In this document: positions 23,218 through 32,649 of the stretch, piece after piece
Position numbering within the stretch: position 1 is the stretch's first letter
Layout of the letters: every line of letters begins with the position of its first letter
Notes under the pieces: model-generated
What the model was told of the DNA's origin: nothing
Seen by the model: the letters and a program-made list of their open reading frames with translations, nothing else
The model's database searches: none
Assembly: GCA_011109175.1 (NCBI GenBank)
Contig: RDEW01000022.1
Span: forward strand, 642,273-706,272
Length of the DNA stretch: 64,000 bases
DNA from: Dicyema japonicum
Lineage: Eukaryota > Dicyemida > Rhombozoa > Dicyemidae
Direction of reading: 5' to 3'
Program-made: the position numbers and the translations under genes

Positions 23218-24473
23218 TTAAAAATGAATAAATTCATCATAATAAAGCTCAATATCTGATTTTTTAATTTCAACCTCTTCGTATTCATCAAAGTTGGTTG
23301 TGTCCCAGGGACCGTGAACCATTGGTAAATAATTAGGTCGGATCTGACTTATCAGTTATTAGAACCTGTTTATTATATATTTTGATCCAATTTACTTCCG
23401 AGAACCACACGTGCGCCTTAACTTCTATTGAGTTCTTTGTTAGGTTTCCGTAGCGGAATTTACTCTCTGAGTTGAGGAGGCCAACAATCAAATTACTCAT
23501 CTGACGACTGAATGAGGAGGGAATGTGGATCTAAATATGGTTTACTGTTAACTTGTCCTCCAATGATCTTTTCATATGTCTGAAGAGAGTTCTGTCCGTA
23601 AAATGGTGGAATCCCAGCAGCCATCTCAAATATAAGGATTCCCAGTGCCCACCAGTCCACAGCTGATGTATAACCCTAATTTAAAATAAAACTATTTACG
23701 AGAAATTAAAATTATACTTTACTGAGTATTATTTCTGGAGCTAGGTACTCAGGAGTCCCACATAATGTATATGTGCAGTTTTCTACTCGTTTGGCGAATC
23801 CAAAGTCTGCAAGCTTTATGTATCCGTCTTGGGCTACAAGGATATTCTCAGGCTTCAAATCCCTATAGATTATGCTCAGTGAGTGGAGATATTCAAAGGC
23901 CAGTATAATCTGAGATGCGTAAAACCGAGAGTGGTCCTCACTGAAATATAAAAGATCTCCACCTTATGCATTTGAAACTCCTGAGAAGAGAAAATAGTTC
24001 CCCACCTGCTACGTATTCCTGGAGAATGTAAAGGTTGCAATTGTCCTACAAACTAGGATATAGGGGGAGACTTTGAAAGTTGATCGGAAAGAGACGATGA
24101 AAGGGAAAGAAACCATGTTGAGGATCTTCTTTTCATCCAAAGTATGTTCAATCTGTTTCATAGTAACAATCTAGGGAATAACTAAAGTCAATTCCTTTGT
24201 TTTTTCAAGTATTTTCAACGCAAAGAAATCTCCTGATGCTTTTCTTTGAACAAGGGAAACTCTGCCAAAGGAGCCAACTCCAATGGTCCTCACAAACTTA
24301 AATTCTTCTATTTTAGACCTCAGTTCGAATTCTGTAAATAAAATAAAGCTAAGGAATGTGAGCAATAATGTATAAATGAACATTATATTAAAGGAAGCTA
24401 TCAGTTTTACGTAAGCAAATTTATTTATAATACGATCAATATGCATTGATTTGCGTATCAAGGACAAGTACAT
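23218..24473 (-). CDS. PRKACA: cAMP-dependent protein kinase catalytic subunit
   Basis: The minus strand encodes the AGC kinase PKA-C, the cAMP-regulated Ser/Thr kinase. In order: [12 protein letters not shown] (glycine loop), ALKIL (catalytic Lys), [13 protein letters not shown] (C-helix Glu), [24 protein letters not shown] (catalytic loop, Tyr in place of His as usual in PKA), LADFGFAKR (DFG), [12 protein letters not shown] (activation-loop Thr), [12 protein letters not shown] and the C-terminal [14 protein letters not shown], close to the FxxF end of animal PKA. Introns are 22-26 nt, one of 42 nt; one of 24 nt at 24171-24194 begins GA and ends AG and contains an in-frame TAG. Stop is TAA at 23218. 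The true start is uncertain: the kinase region begins near 24334 and the N-terminal exon may be different. Confidence 0.93.
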
Positions 24474-24534
24474 ACTATTATTTGTACTTCATCAATGTGT
24501 CCACCATACAAGATCATTAAGAGTTAATTAGTGT

Positions 24535-24900
24535 GACACGAACGGGACCTTAGTTAATACAACGTTCTTTGGTTGTGAAGGTGCTTTTAATAATAAGAGT
24601 TAATTATAAAATTATTAACATTAGTAATCAGTCGTTCTTAGTTAGTTAATTAAGTAGCCCAGCCTCACTAACTTGTAGGAGGCCAGCAGCTATTAAGTAG
24701 TACGCAGCAGATGTTGGTCGATCCATAGATCGGTCAGTTCCGGCATTGTGGAAAAATGTTGTGCCAATTCATGACATTGAAATAGGTGATTTGTTGTCAG
24801 CACGTGGAGGTTGCAAAAAGGGCAGAGTACATCATATGCTGGTCGTTCTTGTTGACCACCAATTTAAGGGACTTGGGGGTAACAATGTTTATGGGGATAT
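24535..24900 (-). mobile_element. LINE-type C-terminal remnant with CPFC motif
   Basis: The minus strand reads YDVLCPFCNLHVLTTNHLFQ followed by CHEL, a CxxC..H..C motif like those behind some non-LTR RT domains. It ends in PTSAAYYLIAAGLL. A short stretch near 24540 (gggaccttagttaataca) also occurs after the LINE B copy at 44.0 kb, which supports LINE origin. No RT core is visible. Confidence 0.5.
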
Positions 24901-24951
24901 AATCTTAGTTTATATTAATTAATATTATAATTTAATATATTTAATTATATT

Positions 24952-25431
24952 ATGTCACGTTATGGGCCAATTCAGAAAGTCAGCAGCTTCATTGTGGATC
25001 TTCGTCCTGTTGATAAAATTTATAGAATGGAACTTGCTGAGCAGTGCAGGAAGCTCAGTCTCAGAGGAGTAAAATCAATACATTGTTCATATGATCCTTT
25101 TATTAACGGAAATAAATCTCTACGGTTTTATTTTTCACCTTTGATGAAATAGTGAGTTTATATTTCAACTTTCTTCTCGAAGAGTTCTCATGACAAATCC
25201 CACGTGTGCTCAACGTGTGTCTTTAGCGGAGAATCGTCAACTCCCTTTGGCTCAGATTGAATTTAGTTTTGCATGTTATTTAAAGTAGACAACTCCCATA
25301 AATACCACATTTCAACTGAGAATTTGGACACACGTGAGTTAGTTAATGAGTTCCTTGATGCCTGTTTAATCCATGTTCCCAAAGAAGTCGAAATTCAGCA
25401 GGTCTTTACAAGATTGCAAAGGAAAAAATAA
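24952..25431 (+). CDS. MRPL53: Mitochondrial large-subunit ribosomal protein mL53
   Basis: The plus-strand gene begins at ATG 24952 and ends in TAA at 25431. It matches mL53, a small protein of the mitochondrial 39S ribosomal subunit. The conserved core is VKSIHCSYDPFINGNKSLR, then across an intron VLMTNPTCAQRV with Thr-Asn-x-x-Cys as in animal mL53. PLAQIEF is joined by a 20-nt intron to IDNSHKYHISTENLDTRELV. The first intron can be drawn as 59 nt (GT-AG); a shorter choice creates a stop. The length of about 120 residues fits the family. It diverges from the PKA gene across 480 bp that hold a LINE remnant. Confidence 0.78.
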
Positions 25432-26420
25432 TTTTTATCAAATAATTATCATTTTTTGTTCCTTTCCTTAAGGTAGATGAGGAACAGCAAGCTCAAACTG
25501 TAAATTATGAAGAAGGAAATGATGACATTCAGTGCCAGCAGTAAGCTGATAGAATCTCAAACTTATTCGAAAGACGATGTCAAGTAAAATAGTCACTGAA
25601 GAAACACTATTTTGAAATATTTTAATAAAGATCAACCGTCTTTTAAAGCTGCCCATAACCCAAAGTTTCAAAAGCTTAATTTTGATTTTCACCTCAAGAA
25701 TGACGTTGATTGACAACTGCCCTGCACAGTGTCCCAATGAACTTGAATATATAAAAAATTGTTTCTTTTTCAAAATAGTAGGGGTTTACTTTAACCCGTG
25801 GATATTGGCATTATAAAATCTTTGAGTAATGTTACCAAGTTAATCTATTTGACGGAATTATAGAAACTAGATATTTCGGTGTACAATTCTTACAAGAAAT
25901 TCTCTATTGACCAAAACGGTCCTTTTGAAAAAATGGCTTAGGAAAAATTATCCGAAGAGTCGGTCATGAATAGTATCAGTGTTTACAACAACGAAAATCT
26001 TGAAATTGGTATTTTTGAAAAGTAATCAGAACAGAATTTTCGATCCTCTAAAAATTGATGATTTTAAACATTGAATACAAGTAGCATGAACATTTAATGA
26101 AATTTCTTTAGAAGATTCAGAAAATAGTGAATCGGAAAAAATAAAACTTGTAGACAGAATGGATGTGGCAGTTAGATTAATTACTATGGAGCGGGAAATA
26201 TTAGTAATGTTGAAAATTAAGTTTCTCTAATTTCTTCAATAAGAAAGTACAATTATTGTAGGCAACTAGCATGGAAACATAATTGTCATATTTCCACACG
26301 TGCGGCTTAAAGCAATTTTTCGGATCAATCTCGTCCATCCAAGAAAGTACAAAGCAATTATCATCGAAGCAACGAAAACTAGTTAGGAATTACATTTTAT
26401 ACAACCAACAATAAAAAGTT
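25432..26420. other. Unresolved stretch, possibly the 5' part of the integrase element
   Basis: Short coding-like plus-strand runs are visible (for example ISLEDSENSESEKIKLVDRM near 26100), separated by stops. They could be the upstream part of the integrase-type transposon that follows, but no domain is recognisable. A 101-codon minus frame at 25468-25773 appears to be a shadow. Confidence 0.3.
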
Positions 26421-27860
26421 AGTATTTATTGTCGTATGTCATAGCGTCCGGGTTGATAAGACAAATTTATCACTTGAAAACATTAACAACCACTAAGTTT
26501 TGTTTAAAGAGAAAGATCGGTCCCTTTTTCCCTCAAATTTTTTATTTTGAGTCAATAGAGCGATTAATTGTGAAAAGGTTGAAAATAGAAGAGGTCGAAG
26601 GATCGGTCCCTTTTTATACATTGTTATCAATCAAAAAGTTATTCGCCATTTCATATCAACTTGTGATTCCTGTCCATTTCAACAGTCTAAAGACTAGTGA
26701 AGATATTCAAATGATTACTTTTTTACATAAAATCGAAAAATTCGTGGATGATTGTATAGATCTTCGGAGATATTTTTCCTATAATAAAGAATATAAATGG
26801 ATTCTTAATTGATTGTTACTCAAAATTCGCTTGGTAATTTCCCTTAATTAGTAAAACTTAACAAAATACAAGAAATTTTTTTGAAGACATGTTTTTATCA
26901 ATTGGGCCACCTGAAACATTGCACATGAACAATGGAGAAGAGTTTTGTAACTCTGAAGTTTCAGCATTATTATGTGATTGGGAGATAACGGCGATTCATG
27001 GTAGACCAAGACACCCTCAATCACAAGGGCAGGTGGAACGCGTTGGTTGGCAAAAACTCTATTTCAATCCAAATCTAATAATTGGATTGACATATTGAAA
27101 ACCACTGTCTATAATATAACATTTCTATTCATCGTGCTACTGGAAGTCACCAATCAGGTTAGTTTTATGAATTTTAATTTTAGACTATTATAAAAATTTT
27201 GGCATAGTGGTTAGGTGTCGGGCTTAAGTCGCTTAGGCTACGGGTTCGATTCTCGCTGCTGTTCACCTGGTGGAAAGTTCCACGCATCTACAATGCAGAA
27301 AGGGTTAGACGAGTGAGGGCGTCATCAGTAGATACTCACTGCGGAACTGGATTATCTAGAAAGGACCCACACACAAGAAAAAAAAAAGTGAAAATCATTC
27401 CTTGGTTTTACGATTAGTTAAAAATTAACTGTTCTTTACTTAAATAAAGTGTGTGTCCTGCTTATGCGGAGCTATAAATATTATGGCTCTCATGGAAAAT
27501 CTTTATTATTATCGAAACTTTGGGATTCAATACTGTTTCTGTGTCTAATAATAAAGTGATCGAATTACCTGCTCAAAGAACTGAACATTTTTCAGATGAT
27601 GAAATTCAAGAAATTTGTTCTCTTTCAGAAATCGAATTGGATCATCAAACATCAGAGCATTTCGAAAATTATAAAAGAAAGTGAAAGAAAAGAGAATAAA
27701 AATTTTCAAAAAAATCATGTCAAAATAGGCGATACTATTTCATCAAATCAGATTTTGATAACAACCTGAAGAAAAAAACATGCCTTGGACAGTTTTTTTT
27801 TGAAAGGGAACATTTTGCAACCAAACACCGTGTTTAAAATACATAACATATGCAAAAAGT
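26420..27860 (+). mobile_element. Integrase-type (Ginger/KRBA2-like) transposon remnant
   Basis: The plus strand carries an integrase core in pieces. FLIDCYSKFAW holds the first Asp. PETLHMNNGEEFCNSEV is the DNG.EF block with the second Asp changed to Asn. ITAIHGRPRHPQSQGQVERV holds the third acidic residue, followed by IHRATGSHQSG. After an inserted SINE (27198-27490) the frame continues with KVIELPAQRTEHFSDDEIQE. The GRPRHPQSQGQVER motif is typical of Ginger and KRBA2-type integrases and of some LTR element integrases. The catalytic loss, stops and SINE mark it as long dead. Confidence 0.72.
27198..27490 (+). repeat. tRNA-derived SINE, complete copy
   Basis: The head looks like a tRNA: an A-box-like TGGTTAGGTGTCGGG and a B-box GGGTTCGATTCTC at normal spacing. 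The body contains gacgagtgagggcgtcatc and cactgcggaactggat. The tail runs aaggacccacacacaag to gtgtcctgcttatgcggagc. The copy at 56588-56885 is alike over its full length, and partial copies lie at 45690, 20125 and 32489. It is presumably transcribed by RNA polymerase III. It interrupts the integrase element. Confidence 0.85.
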
Positions 27861-28019
27861 AGTTAGATTGTAAATTTGCTCTAATGATTTTTTAGTCATA
27901 TAGAAAATATTGAGAAATATTTTGTAGCCTTTCAATTGAGAGAATAGCTTCAATAGCTTTGTAATCTTTCGTGAATTTAATGCTTTGAATTATTTCCACA
28001 CCCGATCAAGATATATTCC

Positions 28020-29110
28020 TAGGATCCCCAATCACCATAAATGCACTGGGGAGAGCTATACAGGAAAAACGACTGTCACTCGGAGATACTCTGGACCGTT
28101 TGTGTCTAAGGGACTTGGGGGACCGCTTGTGTCTACTTGACATGCATACATCATTATTCCTCCTGAAAAAACAGTCTCAACGTACAGAGGATTGCACATG
28201 TTCTGATGACTGTTCCCTATTTCACTCAGTGTGACCAAATCAAACAGATTAACGGGATCTTCCGTTCGACAGCGGAGCGCATCTTCAACATCCGGTTTGA
28301 GGACTACTCATGAAAGCAAGCGACGCTGCCAGTGAGACTCGGAGGGCTTGGAATTCGCAACAATGTAGGCCTTTCTCTCCCTGCAAATCTCTCGTCGCTA
28401 ATGGCCTGTAACAGCCTTGTCAAGGGAATTCTATACTCCCTCCCTGAATTCTCTATTGACCAGGACGCCGGCCATGCTCGTGAGGCCTGGATGCGTACTT
28501 ATCAGGTTTCCCTGCCTTCCGTGTTCTCTCAGCAGTGCCTGGATGCTGTATGCCGGAATTTTTTCGAAGATCTGCTAGTCTTATCTAGCTGTCTTTCGAG
28601 AGCGGTGCCTGGCCCAATGAAGTTTTGGGTACCTTTCTAAATGATGAATGCGTCCGTATTGGAATCTCATTATGACTGGGATTAAAAGTCTCTGTTCCTC
28701 ATCCTTGCCGATGCGGAGATCAGATTGACTGTTTAGACCTACACCCTCTCTTCTGCAGGAAGAGTGTAGGCAGATTTCCCAGATATATGGCCTTGAACGA
28801 AGTTGTTAGGCAAGCTTTTGTCGCCGTCGGACACCCTTCCATGCTTGGACCAGACGGTTTTTACAGGCGGACGGAAAACGACAAGATGGGATGACAATCT
28901 CCCTTTTGAAGCCGGGAAACCTCTTGTCTGGGGCGTCACCTCCACCAACACGTTAGCCCCTTACGACCTAATCTGGAGTGCCCCTGGAGCCTGTTCTGCC
29001 GCCGAGAGGTTGAAACTTGCAAAGTACACGGCCCTACCCATAGATTTTTTGTTCGTTCCAATCGCCGCTTAGACCTCTGGTTTCCTTCTTGAGTCGTCTA
29101 GGGAATCTGA
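28020..29110 (+). mobile_element. LINE-like family D, C-terminal part
   Basis: The plus strand encodes LPVRLGGLGIRNNVGLSLPA, then a region ending with EAGKPLVWGVTSTNTLAPYD and AERLKLAKYTALPIDFLFVP. These are the C-terminal blocks of a widespread animal RT-associated protein: a RLGGLG motif, an HGL/CGR zinc-like region, an RPDG or PDG block and a WD.T..DTLA block. The zinc-like region is degraded here. Further copies lie at 39.3-40.1 and 50.9-51.1 kb. The RT domain itself is not visible, and the class of the element is not certain. Confidence 0.65.
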
Positions 29111-29199
29111 TTTTAACAATATCAGGAGACCCCATGAGCTCTGCTTGTTATTTATATTAATAAGTCAAAAATAACCAGGTAAACTAATTGAAAGAAAAA

Positions 29200-30720
29200 C
29201 GCCATCAGGGGATTTCGGCTTCTCTCAGCAATATTCTCATCTTTTCCCAGTGTTGCTCTCGGTTACCGACACATTTTCGATTTCTGAGCAGTAGATCTTC
29301 CTTGTTAAGATTTTTATGGGAACCGAATCAAAAGCCCTACGGATGTCAACCGAACACAATAAAATTTTGAGGTGGCTTTGACTCAAGTCCCGCCATAATA
29401 AAGTTTGTGGGGGTTTGCAAGTGCGTACTTGTAGATAGGTTTTTCTTGAATCCGTGCTGGGAGGATTCTTTAGGTAAATATGGGAAGATGCGGTCCAAAA
29501 CATTTTCTAAAGAATTTCAGACAATGCGCATTATAGGGATATTGTTCGATAAAAAGAAGGGGACTCTTTTGGTTTTCCATGTTGCTGACCTGGGTGGATA
29601 TGGGCCAACTTCCACATTGTTGGAATTGTATTTCTATTTATGATATGTTTATATGTGTTAGTGCTGTGAGTGCCCTGGGTCCAAACTTTTTGATAACAAT
29701 CAAGGAATTTTATCCGCTTGAGTAGGTTAGTTTTGGGATTTAAGTTGCATTTTCAACTTCCATTGGTGAAAACGATGCATGAACATGACCACATCTTGGT
29801 TTTATAATGACAAAGAGGGCCCCGTACCTTTCTATGGGGTAAGTAGCTGTTCTGAGCGTAGACTTCATCATTCAAGTTCATTTTTGCAGAAATCACTGTT
29901 TTTCTTCTCCGGGTATTTGATCAGGGAGAGAGTTTTCCACATGATTGACAGGGACCCCTGTTTGTTAAACACGGAGGTGGTTTTTCCCCTCTCGTCCATT
30001 TCTCTTTTCTTAGAGATTTTCTTTATTTCGCTAAAAAGCACTCGATTTCCGTATATAATTTCTGGTGATGGCCTTTGGATGCTTTTGGGTCGATTACTTT
30101 CATTCATAATCCTGTTCGTTTTGTGATAAAAAACGTTTAATGTAGGATTTGATTGATTTTTCTTTGATAAGTACCTTCATTGCCTTCTGGATCTTTTGTA
30201 GGCATAAGAGACTGTATTATCGAGTGAGTTGAAACGTACTGCGTCGAAATTGGCTAAGTTCATATCCATACATTGAGCAAAATTTTCCAATTCACGTTTC
30301 TGTAATCCATGAAAGTGTTTCGTCTTCTTTTCGAGATCAACGTACCCTTCATCTGAATGAAAATAGGATTGTAGTCGCTCCTTGTGACATTGAACGTGAA
30401 ATCAGGTCAAGTCGTGTTATCACAAGCTCTATAGAGTGTTCTTGTGTTCATCGATAGTCTTAAGGATTATGAAGTTATCCAGTAGAGAGAGAAGGAGGTT
30501 TTCTCTTGCATCAACAGTTTGGTTTTGTATCAGGTCGGGTGTTTCGCCTTGAGGTCGCCACAGATCAACAAATGTTTGTATTGGCGTAACACATCCAGGG
30601 AATGGTAAATAATCCTGAGCTCAATTATCTTTCCTCTCAATCCATTTATGTTGAGTTGGATGATGGAAAGAGATTTTGCTGGTCCCAGATTAGGTTTGAT
30701 GTCTCCAGAGATGATTAAAA
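29200..30720 (-). mobile_element. LINE family A, degraded copy with 2A-like motif
   Basis: Reading down the minus strand: SGDIKPNLGPAKSLSIIQLN (2A-like GDIKPNLGP at 30680-30706, followed by the endonuclease start), LLICGDLKAKHPT (GDFNAKH block), an FMDYRNVNW linker, and the RT piece LLCSVDIRRAFDSVP. Many stops and frame changes separate the pieces, and nothing downstream of KAFD is recognisable. Confidence 0.7.
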
Positions 30721-30903
30721 GCGTTCTTAACAGGTCAAATGAGTAATACTGAGAGAGCCGTCCGAGAGAGACATTCTTCTTGGCTTGGGGTGAGCAAATG
30801 ATGGTTATTTGAGCGAATCACACTCGCCATCCTGAGATGGAATAGCTACGGAGTCAAGGCAGTCGCTATATGACCATTTGCATACTTTTCCCCCTTAAAC
30901 TAA

Positions 30904-31560
30904 TTACTCAAAGACCACCAAGGAATAAGTGAAACTAGTCTCTACTAACTTGTTATGGGCGGATTCTTTATTAAAGGATCCACGTTTGAATTCATAATGC
31001 AACAATCCAAGGGACCCGATGCAACCAATGAAATGTACATTGGCACCTTGCGAACCTGTTGCAACGACATTAGCCCTTGTTCCTTTTTTTGATCGACCCT
31101 TTTTACGGGATATGTGCATGTTTATATTTGTTTCATCCATAAATAATATTGGAATTTCCTCCGATTGATATTCCAATATATGAAGTTATAAATTTTTTCT
31201 TTATTTAATTCACTATTGCCTTTCTCTGGTTCATACCTGATATCTTTTAAAGAATAACAGGCACCGTCCAAGTGGACTCGAATGGTTTCTTTTGAAACAT
31301 TCTCAAGGTCTCAAGAGTAATCCTAGGGTTAATTTCGAGCAGTTCAACACAATAATCTTTATGTTTATCAAGAAATTTTTTTGCTTTGATCCCCCTCGCT
31401 GATCAGGTTTGTTTTTGTTTTTTAACCAACAATAAGTAGTTTTCGGAACATCGAGAGATTTTGCAAGTTCCCTCCAGTCACCATCTCCCTCATAAGCCCC
31501 GATAATAAGATTTTTCTTAATTGCAGCTTCAGACTTTTTTATTTGCGCAGGCATATGAAT
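30904..31560 (-). mobile_element. IS630/Tc1-type transposase remnant
   Basis: The minus strand first encodes an HTH-like part (WRELAKSLDVPKTTYCWLKN). After frame changes it gives LFMDETNINMHISRKKGRSK and RANVVATGSQGANVHFIGCI. The MDETNIN block with GRSKKGTR is typical of the DDE domain of IS630/Tc1/mariner-like transposases of the kind with a W(I/L)K-type N-terminus. The frame ends at 30904 before the second Asp (DNA/DNAP block), so the copy is truncated. No terminal inverted repeats were found by eye. Confidence 0.65.
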
Positions 31561-31611
31561 AAAAAATGAAATATTTGCGCAGACATGCAAATATATAGGT
31601 TTTTGCTTAGT

Positions 31612-31716
31612 CACTTTTGCACGTTGCTTAGTCACTTTTGCAAATGATCTCGACACTTTTGCATGTTGATTCGTCACTTTTGCGATTGATCTCGAAACTT
31701 TTGCAATTGCAATTAA
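31612..31716. repeat. 21-bp tandem repeat, five units
   Basis: Five consecutive 21-bp units begin cacttttgca or a near variant, at 31612, 31633, 31654, 31675 and 31696. Alternating units end in gatctcga or ttagt/attcgt. Read on the minus strand in frame with the transposase HTH, each unit encodes seven residues of the type AKVTKQR or AKVSRSF. Confidence 0.9.
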
Positions 31717-31829
31717 TCTTCATCCTATAACAAAAAATAATTTTTGTTCCACTTTGATTTTGGTAAATACCACTTTGCTTTTGGTAAGACCCACTTTAAA
31801 CCTGAAATGGTATAATAATAAAATCATCT

Positions 31830-32330
31830 TCCTCCACTTGCCACTGCGTTGCTCTCCTAGTCAATCAAGATCTTCTTCCTCTCTTACACGTCTCCCAATC
31901 TTTTGGAGGTCCCCGTAGAGGACCATAGGGAAAGTGATCCTCGATCTTCCGTTGAATCTGGGAGCGTCATAGGTAATGTCTTCCATGGCCGTGTTATCTT
32001 GGATATCCAAGTCCATTCACAGAACGTGTTCAAAGTGCCTTCACTATTTCAATCGAGATTGGTGAACACTTCATCCTCTCGTACACAGTTCTGTTTGATA
32101 TTCTGCAGAGTCCTCGGAATGAGAGTGTTTGCTTCGATCGCGTTCGGTGGAAAGAGTCCAATTTTTATAAGTCTCTGAGCAGTTCATGTGCTCATGTCGA
32201 AAGTAGCACATACCTGACCAACGTTTACGTATCCCTTTTCTTACAAGCCACGTTTTCTTAAGTTTTTGTAATCCTGCATTTTCAATCGTCTTCTTCTCCC
32301 AATTTCCATCTGGTCTCCTGGGAAGTGTCT
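31830..32330 (-). mobile_element. LINE family B, C-terminal part
   Basis: The minus strand contains LDSFHRTRSK, MDLDIQDNTAMEDITYDAP and FNGRSRITFPMVLYGDLQKI. These match the LDSFHRSQ..WRLFGHILRMD..GRPR.TLP..L..DL C-terminus of family B. Only this 3' part remains and it has frame changes. Confidence 0.7.
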
Positions 32331-32488
32331 AATTTATTGGTCTCGTATCAGATTTTGTTAGTTCTTGATTCATCTTTGAGTTCGATCACCTCCTGTTTCG
32401 TCCGCGCCCTGAAAAAAAAGTTTAAAACCGCCCACCTAAAACTTCCTATCGCCCACAAGGGGGTGATATCGCTTACTTTGGGAAACCC

Positions 32489-32545
32489 TGCTATATAAAA
32501 TCCGATTCCGCAGTGGTGTATCATTGATGAGGTCATCACTCATCA
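32489..32545 (-). repeat. SINE fragment
   Basis: The reverse complement contains TGATGAGTGATGACCTCATC and CACTGCGGAATCGGAT, corresponding to the central part of the complete SINE copies. It lies about 100 bp past the AASDH stop codon. Confidence 0.65.
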
Positions 32546-32649
32546 AGAAGCTTAAAACGGAATGTACAAAAAAGAGATTAGAACCCCTTCTGGATTTGCA
32601 CGACATGACACTATAAGGTTAACTGCTCAGACACAAATGTTTATAAAAA

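Noticed and set aside
25468-25773. 101-codon minus frame with hydrophobic residues
   Set aside because: No start context, no intron continuation and no match; it lies opposite Lys/Glu-rich coding-like sequence.
31561-31716. CRISPR-like array
   Set aside because: The units are contiguous 21-bp repeats without spacers; it is a minisatellite in a eukaryotic transposon.
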